A stretch of 5,421 nucleotides of DNA from an uncultured Treponema sp. Lineage in GTDB: Bacteria; Spirochaetota; Spirochaetia; Treponematales; Treponemataceae. Shown in pieces: positions 1 through 5,421 of this stretch; the stretch's first letter is position 1; each line of letters begins with the position of its first letter. The stretch spans positions 1 to 5,421 of the forward strand of contig CAKZZR010000051.1 in the NCBI GenBank assembly GCA_937885475.1. The letters run 5' to 3'. The notes under the pieces were generated by a model. That model did no database searches and was not told the origin of the DNA. It worked only from the letters and a program-made list of their open reading frames with translations. The position numbers and the translations under genes were made by a program.

Positions 1-30
1 CTCTTTCCCTACACGACGCTCTTCCGATCT
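1..30 (+). other. Illumina read-1 adapter remnant (not genomic)
   Basis: These bases match the last 30 nt of the standard Illumina TruSeq read-1 adapter/primer, ending in GCTCTTCCGATCT exactly at base 30. It is an untrimmed library adapter left at a contig end. In the third forward frame it encodes the peptide SLHDALPI, a recognisable adapter-translation artefact, so any protein predicted across this stretch has a false N-terminal part. Base 31 is the first biological base. Confidence 0.97.
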
Positions 31-122
31 GCAACGTCAAAGGCAATGTCCACACTTTCCTCTTACAGCGCCAAATTTTATGGACGAAACAACGGTATTC
101 TGATATAGTCAAAAAGTTATAA
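31..122 (+). other. Possible 3' end of an unidentified upstream gene
   Basis: Two forward frames are open from the first real base. One ends at TAG 106-108 and finishes ...KFYGRNNGILI. The other ends at TAA 120-122 and finishes ...QRYSDIVKKL. Either could be the C-terminus of a gene whose body lies off the contig. The second has somewhat more C-ending codons (AAC, GTC, GGC, CAC, TTC, CTC), as in the neighbouring genes, but 25-30 codons are too few to decide. I recognise neither peptide. Both frames overlap the candidate pyrG promoter. The stretch may equally be non-coding. Confidence 0.3.
81..109 (+). promoter_or_regulatory. Candidate sigma-70 promoter of pyrG
   Basis: A -35-like TGGACG (81-86; 4 of 6 to TTGACA) lies 17 bp before a -10 TATAGT (104-109; 5 of 6 to TATAAT). 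A TGn extension stands directly before the -10 (TGA at 101-103). The predicted transcription start is near 116, giving a leader of about 26 nt to the pyrG ATG. The same architecture occurs before the other two genes here, which strengthens the call. Confidence 0.6.
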
Positions 123-127
123 CTTTT
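112..127. promoter_or_regulatory. Perfect 16-bp palindrome at predicted pyrG start site, possible operator
   Basis: AAAAGTTATAACTTTT is its own reverse complement with no mismatch, centred between 119 and 120; symmetry breaks at the next pair (A111/A128). It starts 2 bp after the -10 box, spans the predicted +1, and ends 2 bp before the pyrG Shine-Dalgarno. A dyad in that place fits a repressor operator. As RNA it could form at best a weak A/U-rich stem, so a DNA site is the better reading. No known regulator motif is recognised. Confidence 0.45.
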
Positions 128-129
128 AT

Positions 130-136
130 AGGAAGA
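130..136 (+). promoter_or_regulatory. Ribosome binding site of pyrG
   Basis: AGGAAGA at 130-136 contains the Shine-Dalgarno core AGGA (130-133), with 8 bases to the ATG at 142. This supports that start codon. It sits in the motif TTTTATAGGAA (124-134), which recurs exactly before guaA at 5019-5029. Confidence 0.75.
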
Positions 137-141
137 ATCTG

Positions 142-1749
142 ATGACAAAGTACATTTTTGTAACCGGAGGCGTTGTTTCCGGACTTGGAAAAGGAATTGC
201 AGCCGCATCAATCGGTCTTATCCTGAAAAACTTAGGCTTGAGCGTCGTGAACCAGAAGTTCGACCCATACCTGAACATTGACCCGGGAACGATGAATCCT
301 ATCCAGCACGGCGAAGTCTTCGTTACCGACGACGGTGCGGAAACTGACCTTGACCTTGGTCACTACGAGCGCTTTACCGACACATCCTTGTCTCAGTCAT
401 CAAACACTACCGCAGGGCGCGTGTACCTTACCGTTCTTAACATGGAGCGCGAGGGAAAATTCCACGGCGGTACGGTTCAGGTCATTCCTAACATTACAGA
501 AGAAATAAAGCGCCGCATGCTTCTTTCTACAAAAGAAACAAAGGCAGACGTAATAATAACTGAAATAGGCGGAACGATTGGCGACATCGAGTCCCTTCCG
601 TTCGTGGAGGCAATCCGCCAGATTAAATACGAGGTCGGCGAGGAAAACTGCTGCTACATCCACCTTACGCTGGTTCCGTACATCAGCACCGCGAACGAGC
701 TTAAGACAAAGCCAACGCAGCACAGCGTAAAGGAGCTTCAGGAGCTTGGAATAAAGCCGAATATAATAATGCTGCGCACCGAACACCCGATTGACAACGC
801 GACGCGCGAGCGGCTTGCAAACTTCTGCAACGTTGATTCCGACCACATCATTCAGAATCTGAATGCAAATTCAATCTACGAGGTTCCGCTTCAGCTTGAG
901 CAGGAAGGCTTGGGCAAGGCGGTTTGCGATGCGCTTGGCATAAAGAACAACAAGGCCGACCTTTCCGAATGGAAGGAAATGGTTGACCGCTTCAACAACC
1001 CTACGCAGAGCGTAAAAATCGCACTCGTTGGAAAATACGTTGCTCTGCACGACGCGTATCTTTCTGTTGTTGAATCGCTCATTCACGGCGGAATAGAAAA
1101 CCTTGCCTCAATAGAAATAGACTGGGTTTCCTCAGAGGAGCTGACCGACGACGAGACCACTGCCGCACGACTTAAGGATGCAGACGCAGTCATCGTTCCA
1201 GGTGGCTTTGGCGACCGTGGCATTGAAGGCATGATAAACACGGCAAAATACTGCCGCACGCATAAGGTTCCTTACTTCGGAATCTGTCTTGGAATGCAGA
1301 TTGTGTGCATTGAGTACGCGCGCAACGTCCTTGGCTTTGCGGACGCAAACTCAACCGAGATGGACGCACACACCACGCACCCTGTCATTGACCTTATGCC
1401 CGACCAGAACGGAAAAATTTTGGGCGGCACACTGCGTCTTGGCAAATTTGAATGCACCGTTACGCCCGGCACAAAAACCGAGGCAGCATACGGCTCCGCA
1501 ACTGTGTGGGAACGCCACCGCCACCGCTACGAATTCAACAACACCTACCGCGAGGACTACAAGAACGCAGGTCTTATCATTGCCGGAGTGAACCCGGAGC
1601 GCGACCTTGTTGAAATTGTTGAGGTGCCGGAACATCCTTGGATGGTAGGCGTTCAGTTTCACCCGGAATTCAAGAGCCGCCCCAATAAAGCAGGTCCGCT
1701 TTTCCGCGAGTTCGTAAAAGCCGCCTGCGTGTCAAAGAAGAAGGATTAA
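142..1749 (+). CDS. pyrG: CTP synthase (glutamine-hydrolysing), complete
   Basis: It makes CTP from UTP, ATP and glutamine-derived ammonia, the last step of de novo pyrimidine nucleotide synthesis, in the cytoplasm. At 535 residues it has normal family length. The N-terminal synthetase domain (about 1-270) has the P-loop GGVVSGLGKG at 9-18 (Lys17), the conserved DDGAETDLDLGHYERF at 63-78 with the likely Mg ligand Asp71, EIGGTIGDIES at 141-151 with Glu141, and LKTKPTQHSVKEL at 187-199. The C-terminal class I glutamine amidotransferase domain (about 290-530) has PGGFGDRG at 353-360, the nucleophile Cys382 in GICLGMQ (380-386), the conserved RHRHRY at 458-463, and His507/Glu509 in QFHPEF. The triad is complete, so the enzyme should be active. 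The ATG is supported by AGGA 8 bases upstream and the N-terminus aligns with the family. Known enzymes of this family are activated by GTP. A candidate promoter and palindrome precede it and a hairpin follows, suggesting a single-gene transcript. Confidence 0.99.
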   Translation: MTKYIFVTGGVVSGLGKGIAAASIGLILKNLGLSVVNQKFDPYLNIDPGTMNPIQHGEVFVTDDGAETDLDLGHYERFTDTSLSQSSNTTAGRVYLTVLNMEREGKFHGGTVQVIPNITEEIKRRMLLSTKETKADVIITEIGGTIGDIESLPFVEAIRQIKYEVGEENCCYIHLTLVPYISTANELKTKPTQHSVKELQELGIKPNIIMLRTEHPIDNATRERLANFCNVDSDHIIQNLNANSIYEVPLQLEQEGLGKAVCDALGIKNNKADLSEWKEMVDRFNNPTQSVKIALVGKYVALHDAYLSVVESLIHGGIENLASIEIDWVSSEELTDDETTAARLKDADAVIVPGGFGDRGIEGMINTAKYCRTHKVPYFGICLGMQIVCIEYARNVLGFADANSTEMDAHTTHPVIDLMPDQNGKILGGTLRLGKFECTVTPGTKTEAAYGSATVWERHRHRYEFNNTYREDYKNAGLIIAGVNPERDLVEIVEVPEHPWMVGVQFHPEFKSRPNKAGPLFREFVKAACVSKKKD

Positions 1750-1770
1750 AAAAGAGGGATGAGCCACCCC

Positions 1771-1802
1771 ACCATAACCTATGGTTTTCTTGATTTTCTT
1801 TT
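1771..1802 (+). terminator. Probable Rho-independent terminator after pyrG
   Basis: ACCATA (1771-1776) pairs perfectly with TATGGT (1780-1785) around the 3-nt loop ACC. A T-rich run follows (TTTTCTT, then TTTTCTTTT, to 1802). The stem is only 6 bp with 2 G-C pairs and the T run is interrupted, so termination is probably partial. It begins 21 bp after the pyrG stop, and its T-rich tail runs into the -35 box of the next gene. Confidence 0.5.
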
Positions 1803-1828
1803 ACATACGTTCGCTTTAGTGCTACAAT
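1800..1828 (+). promoter_or_regulatory. Strong candidate promoter of the diguanylate cyclase gene
   Basis: TTTACA (1800-1805; 5 of 6 to the -35 consensus) is 17 bp from TACAAT (1823-1828; 5 of 6 to the -10), with a TGC extension at 1820-1822. It is the best match to consensus in the window. The usual distance places transcription start at about 1834-1836, directly before the ATG at 1837, so the mRNA would be leaderless or nearly so. Confidence 0.7.
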
Positions 1829-1836
1829 AGTCGGAA

Positions 1837-4800
1837 ATGGGCGTATCAGAAACTCAGTTAGACATAATAAAGAAATTCGTAGACAACTGTACGAACAGTC
1901 TCTGCTATCTTTCCATCCCCAGTTCTTTGACGGGAAGAATGTCGCAGTGTCTGGGCAAGACCTTTCGTATTCTTGACCTCAAAAGCGACTTCTCGCCGTT
2001 CAAACCCTTTCTTTCTGTGCTTGCCGAAAAACAGCCGTCCGAGGAATTGGTAAAAAAATATTCCTACTCAATTCAGACGGAATCACTGCTTACGTTCTTA
2101 AAAAACGGCTATGCAACGGAGCGCTACGACCTTCCGCTTTCGAGTGAGTTTGGCTACGAGACGAACCGTTTTATTCGCACCATCTGCGACCTTCTTGAAA
2201 AACTGAACGACCAGAACTATCTGGTGCTGAATGCCCAGCTCATGCTGAGCAATTCGTTCCAGCTGCTTTCTGAGCTTGAAAAAAAATCCCTTAAGGGAAA
2301 ATTCGTACTCTGCTTTAACGAGGACGACTCAAAGGAAAAGAACAAAAGCAAGGACGATTTTTTTGCCGCCTGCGAAGGCAAGATGAACTTCCTGCGCATC
2401 CGTGACAAGCTTTCGGATGAAGCCACGCTTGCCCATACGGAGCAGACCTTTGACACTCTGGCGCAAAAGGCGTTCACCGACTACAACTCGCTGTTCCGTT
2501 GCCTTCGCAACAACCGCATTTTTGTCTCAAACGAACAGCTCATTACCGTTACCGAATGGGCGGTAAAGAACCTGCACACGCTCAGCCTGACGCCCAAAAA
2601 GCAGCGAGACATTTCGCTGGAAATTGCCCTTGCCTACTATTCCTGCTCGCAGTACGACAAGGCAATTCTATACCTGAACGACGTGATTGAAAGCCCCAAC
2701 GACGACGAGCTTACCACCTGCGCGCTTTTTTACCTTACGTCAATTTTCTTCTATAAAAAATCAGGGGATTTTGCAAAGCGCTACACGACCCAACTGCTTG
2801 AGCATTTTGCTCAGAACGCCGACTCGCCCTACTACGCGCTCTACGAAATGACGTACTTTTTGTTCTCGTTCCGGGCAGACTTGCAGAGCACAGTGGAAAA
2901 ATATCACCGCGTCATGACGCTGCTGGAAGACCGCGGCTACGTGAACAATTTTATTTCCACAGGACTTTCCATTCCGTGGTCGCTCATCGATGACAAGTCA
3001 AACCGCGAATTCATCGACAGCAACATAGACAAGTGCTACAACCTTGCCAAAAAGATTGACAATCAGCATCTTGTGTCAAAGGCGTGCCATTGGAAAGGCA
3101 TCATTCATTCCCACTACGGCGAAGGCGACGAGGCCATGAAGTGGTACTACGAATGCAATAAAATCCGCACGGAAATTGGCGAAATCGGTCCTCTTATGAA
3201 CATACGCAACGGGCTTTCCTACGAGTCCGTTCAGCGGGCAAAATACGAGGACGCGTACAATCTGGTAAACGACGTCATCAAAAATCTGTACAACATGAAC
3301 GACTACGCCACCGTCATCGACACGCTCAAGAACATCGGCTACGCACTGTTCTACTCGCGGAATTTCAAGCGTGCGGACGCAATATTCTCGCGAATCCTGC
3401 ATTACCTGCACATTTTTGACATGGAAGAGTGCGCCACGAATTCGTTCCTTCCGTCGGTAAACGACATGCTCATATTCAAGTCAATCATCCAATTGAATGA
3501 CAACGACTACATACACGCGCGCATAAATTACAACAGCATCATACAAAGCGCGGGCAGCATAACCTCCGAAGACAGGCCGCTGCTTTCGCTCATAAAGGCG
3601 GCGCTCTTGCTTGAGGACGGAAAGAAAAAGGACGCGTTTACCGCCCTGGACGAGGGAATCGCTCAGCTCAATGAGATTCAGAGCGACCAGAGCCACAAAA
3701 TCTGCTTCGTCTGCTGCGAATTTGGTGTCATTCTTGAGACGGCAGGCTTAGAAAAGGAATCTGAGCGCTATTTTAAGAAGGCGCGCTCGATTGCCATACA
3801 GAAGCACTTTGACCACTACACGCACGGCCGGGAGCTGCTTAATGCCAAAAGTTATATGGAAAAGCAGAACCAGTTTGCGCCGCTCAACATAGACCTGCTC
3901 TTCCTTGATGAAAAGGCAGACAAGGAAGTGCTGCTCACCCAGCTGCACAAGCGAATCCACGACTATCAGTTCCTGAACAAGATTAAGGCGACCAACGGAA
4001 AGGAGCCGAACCTTCGCCAATATATAGAAAACGCCAGCGCCGCGATTTTTGAGTACACCATGTGCGACGCAATCTCAATCTGCGAATACAAGAACAATAC
4101 GTACGAGACCCTTCATTCCGTGTCGCGCAACGAGTCGCGGGATATGACCAGCGACCAGTGGTGGGAGCTGTTCGAGGCGAATTCAAATCAGTCGTTCTCG
4201 CAGTTGGTATATGACCGCAAGAGCGGCGTGCTGTTCGGAAACATCTCGCAGTTTGACTACCGATTTGGAATCGCAATCATTCCGAATCCGGCGAATCCGC
4301 TTACCAATGACGACATAAACACGCTGAACATAGCAATATCGAACATTCAGGCGCAGATTATCATCTTCAAGCAGAATGAGAACCTTATGTTCCTTTCTTC
4401 TACCGACCAGCTTTCGCTTTTGAACAACAGGCACGCCCTGCAACAGTATATCAGCATGGAAAGCGACAAAATCCGCCGCTACCGCAAGCGAAAAAGCGCG
4501 AACATTCAGATTGCGCTCGCATTCTTGGATTTGGACAACTTCAAATTCTACAACGACACGTTCGGGCATTCCGCGGGCGACCTGCTGATTACCAGCTTCT
4601 CAAACCTGCTCAAGAAGACCTGCCGGCAGATTGACTTCATATCCCGCTTTGGCGGCGACGAATTCGTCATTGTCATGGTAGACACGTCCGTTGAGGAAGC
4701 GCTGCGCGTAAACCAGCGCCTTAAGGAAAACCTGGAAAAAGAGCAGTATTTTATTCCCGCGCTGGAAAAATTCATGGGGGACATGCCGCTTGACATTCCC

Positions 4801-4974
4801 GAAAACCGGCATCTTGGATTCAGCATGGGAATCTGCACCAACTTTGACGACGAGGACTACGACGACCTGAACAAGGTTCTGATAAAGGCGGATCAGGCGC
4901 TGTATTATTCAAAGGAGCACTGCAAGGGCGAGCCGTCCGTATGGAGCGAGGTACGAAACCTTATTTCGCAGTGA
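1837..4974 (+). CDS. Soluble TPR-GAF-GGDEF diguanylate cyclase, complete
   Basis: It is predicted to condense two GTP into c-di-GMP. No membrane segment or signal peptide is visible, so it is probably cytoplasmic. Residues 1-220 form an unassigned domain resembling the fold plan of STAND-type ATPases but without Walker motifs. Residues about 225-660 are helical TPR-like repeats, clearest at 259-286, 412-449, 451-484, 491-527, 580-613 and 620-657. Residues about 725-848 look like a GAF domain. The GGDEF domain (about 852-1035) opens with DQLSLLNNR (857-865), a variant of DxLTGLxNR. It has FLDLDNFKFYND (896-907) with metal ligand Asp898, GHSAGD (910-915), an intact GGDEF at 939-943, a product-inhibition site RQID (930-933) five residues before it, and ADQALYYSK (1018-1026). 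An extra loop lies at about 968-992. ATG 1837 is the furthest upstream start because TAG lies in frame at 1828-1830. It has no properly spaced Shine-Dalgarno. The next in-frame ATG (Met35, 1939) would cut the first predicted strand. Partners and signal are unknown. Confidence 0.93.
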   Translation: MGVSETQLDIIKKFVDNCTNSLCYLSIPSSLTGRMSQCLGKTFRILDLKSDFSPFKPFLSVLAEKQPSEELVKKYSYSIQTESLLTFLKNGYATERYDLPLSSEFGYETNRFIRTICDLLEKLNDQNYLVLNAQLMLSNSFQLLSELEKKSLKGKFVLCFNEDDSKEKNKSKDDFFAACEGKMNFLRIRDKLSDEATLAHTEQTFDTLAQKAFTDYNSLFRCLRNNRIFVSNEQLITVTEWAVKNLHTLSLTPKKQRDISLEIALAYYSCSQYDKAILYLNDVIESPNDDELTTCALFYLTSIFFYKKSGDFAKRYTTQLLEHFAQNADSPYYALYEMTYFLFSFRADLQSTVEKYHRVMTLLEDRGYVNNFISTGLSIPWSLIDDKSNREFIDSNIDKCYNLAKKIDNQHLVSKACHWKGIIHSHYGEGDEAMKWYYECNKIRTEIGEIGPLMNIRNGLSYESVQRAKYEDAYNLVNDVIKNLYNMNDYATVIDTLKNIGYALFYSRNFKRADAIFSRILHYLHIFDMEECATNSFLPSVNDMLIFKSIIQLNDNDYIHARINYNSIIQSAGSITSEDRPLLSLIKAALLLEDGKKKDAFTALDEGIAQLNEIQSDQSHKICFVCCEFGVILETAGLEKESERYFKKARSIAIQKHFDHYTHGRELLNAKSYMEKQNQFAPLNIDLLFLDEKADKEVLLTQLHKRIHDYQFLNKIKATNGKEPNLRQYIENASAAIFEYTMCDAISICEYKNNTYETLHSVSRNESRDMTSDQWWELFEANSNQSFSQLVYDRKSGVLFGNISQFDYRFGIAIIPNPANPLTNDDINTLNIAISNIQAQIIIFKQNENLMFLSSTDQLSLLNNRHALQQYISMESDKIRRYRKRKSANIQIALAFLDLDNFKFYNDTFGHSAGDLLITSFSNLLKKTCRQIDFISRFGGDEFVIVMVDTSVEEALRVNQRLKENLEKEQYFIPALEKFMGDMPLDIPENRHLGFSMGICTNFDDEDYDDLNKVLIKADQALYYSKEHCKGEPSVWSEVRNLISQ

Positions 4975-4979
4975 TGTCA

Positions 4980-5008
4980 TTCACACTCAGGCGGTTTTCT
5001 GCTACACT
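4980..5008 (+). promoter_or_regulatory. Candidate promoter of guaA
   Basis: TTCACA (4980-4985; 5 of 6) is 17 bp from TACACT (5003-5008; 4 of 6), with a TGC extension at 5000-5002. It begins 5 bp after the cyclase stop codon. Predicted transcription start is near 5015, giving a leader of about 20 nt. No terminator separates the cyclase gene from guaA, so read-through transcription into guaA is also likely. Confidence 0.55.
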
Positions 5009-5024
5009 GACGTATCTTTTTTAT

Positions 5025-5029
5025 AGGAA
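5025..5029 (+). promoter_or_regulatory. Ribosome binding site that selects the guaA start
   Basis: AGGAA at 5025-5029 is 6 bases from the ATG at 5036 but directly abuts an in-frame ATG at 5030. The spacing favours 5036, which gives MSRSKIVVLDFGSQ, a normal GuaA N-terminus. It lies in TTTTATAGGAA (5019-5029), identical to the motif before pyrG. Confidence 0.7.
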
Positions 5030-5035
5030 ATGATT

Positions 5036-5421
5036 ATGTCGCGCTCAAAAATTGTCGTTTTAGACTTTGGAAGCCAGTACGCGCATCTTATTGCAAAAAG
5101 ATTCCGTATGCTGGGATATTATTCAGAAATCGCACTGCCGTCCACAGACCTTTCAGTATTTGAAAACTGCAAGGGAATCGTTTTTTCGGGCGGTCCGTCG
5201 TCCGTATATGACGAGAAGGTGCCGGAATTCAACCAGCAGATTCTTTCGCTTGACATTCCGATTCTGGGGCTGTGCTACGGTCATTACATCGTGCAGCTGG
5301 GCTACAACGGAAAAGTGGGCAAGGCAGAGACCGGCGAATTCGGCTTTGCGGAGCTTACCCTGAACCCGAACGTGCGCTCCCCGCTTTTTGAGGGCATTGA
5401 GCCGACTCAGCAGGTATGGAT
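5036..5421 (+). CDS. guaA: GMP synthase (glutamine-hydrolysing), N-terminal 128 codons, cut by window end
   Basis: GuaA converts XMP to GMP using ATP and glutamine, the last step of guanine nucleotide synthesis, in the cytoplasm. Only most of the N-terminal class I glutamine amidotransferase domain is present. The ATP-pyrophosphatase and dimerisation domains lie beyond base 5421. Visible family marks are VVLDFGSQYAHLIAKR (7-22), SGGPSSVYDE (51-60, oxyanion region), the nucleophile elbow PILGLCYGH (75-83) with Cys80, and EFGFAEL (101-107). This opening and the order of motifs fit GuaA rather than a stand-alone amidotransferase. One oddity is that the residue after GH is Tyr84, where class I glutaminases usually carry Gln (GxCxGxQ). 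The catalytic His/Glu pair is not in the window, so activity cannot be fully judged. The start at 5036 is chosen on Shine-Dalgarno spacing; an in-frame ATG at 5030 would add only Met-Ile. It lies 61 bp after the cyclase gene on the same strand. Confidence 0.95.
   Translation, partial: MSRSKIVVLDFGSQYAHLIAKRFRMLGYYSEIALPSTDLSVFENCKGIVFSGGPSSVYDEKVPEFNQQILSLDIPILGLCYGHYIVQLGYNGKVGKAETGEFGFAELTLNPNVRSPLFEGIEPTQQVW

Noticed and set aside
110..141. Attenuation or riboswitch-type leader for pyrG
   Set aside because: The predicted leader is only about 26 nt, too short for a terminator/antiterminator pair, and it lacks the initial GGG run known from pyrG reiterative transcription in Bacillus.
400..846. 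148-codon open frame on the - strand
   Set aside because: It lies wholly inside pyrG, whose protein matches a conserved family end to end; the opposite frame is open because of codon bias and shows no domain or ribosome site.
1513..1527. Short tandem CGCCAC repeat
   Set aside because: It encodes the conserved RHRHR of CTP synthases, so the repeat is explained by protein conservation.
1289..1591. 100-codon + strand frame inside pyrG
   Set aside because: Out-of-frame shadow across the amidotransferase domain; composition is low-complexity (Arg/Thr/Ala rich) with no motif.
4183..4569. 128-codon open frame on the - strand, and other - strand frames within the cyclase gene
   Set aside because: Antisense shadows of the GAF-GGDEF coding region; no recognisable motif and no start context.
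4974..5013. Possible stem ATGTCA (4974-4979) with TGACGT (5008-5013) after the cyclase gene
   Set aside because: Six pairs including one G-U, with a 28-nt loop and overlap with the guaA promoter; not a credible terminator.
5030..5035. ATG at 5030 as the guaA start
   Set aside because: In frame, but directly adjacent to the Shine-Dalgarno with no spacer; 5036 has the proper distance.
5067..5363. 98-codon + strand frame at the right end
   Set aside because: Overlaps guaA in another frame; the guaA frame carries the family motifs and a spaced Shine-Dalgarno.
31..5421. Mobile elements, CRISPR arrays, tRNA or rRNA genes
   Set aside because: Looked for on both strands by eye; no terminal repeats, repeat-spacer units, transposase motifs or RNA gene structures are apparent.

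Overview
The window is the left end of an assembled contig, coding throughout on the + strand with about half G+C. It holds a complete CTP synthase gene (pyrG), a complete 1045-residue TPR-GAF-GGDEF diguanylate cyclase gene, and the first 128 codons of a GMP synthase gene (guaA) cut by the window end. The first 30 bases are not genomic: they match the 3' 30 nt of the Illumina read-1 adapter, so the biological sequence begins at base 31. The long soluble TPR-GGDEF protein and the style of the PyrG sequence suggest a spirochete of the Treponema group, but this is an impression from family resemblance. No rRNA or other taxonomic marker is present to prove it.

Layout: 1-30 adapter; 31-122 possible tail of an unknown upstream gene, overlapped by a candidate pyrG promoter (81-109); 112-127 a perfect 16-bp palindrome at the predicted pyrG transcription start; 142-1749 pyrG; 1771-1802 a small hairpin plus T-rich run, probably a terminator; 1800-1828 a strong candidate promoter ending only 8 bp before the diguanylate cyclase ATG; 1837-4974 the cyclase gene; 4980-5008 a third candidate promoter; 5036 to the end, guaA. 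Each gene therefore appears to have its own promoter. All three promoters have a 17-bp spacer and a TGn extension before the -10 box. pyrG and guaA also share the same 11-base SD-containing motif before their start codons.

The three products meet at GTP. GuaA makes GMP, the precursor of GTP. The cyclase condenses two GTP into c-di-GMP. CTP synthase is allosterically activated by GTP. This is a reasonable theme, but the separate promoters mean co-regulation is not shown. I see no mobile element, CRISPR array, RNA gene or wholly new system. The points most worth a second look are the pyrG palindrome, the apparently leaderless cyclase mRNA, the cyclase N-terminus that looks like a decayed STAND-type ATPase, and the non-canonical glutaminase motif in GuaA.
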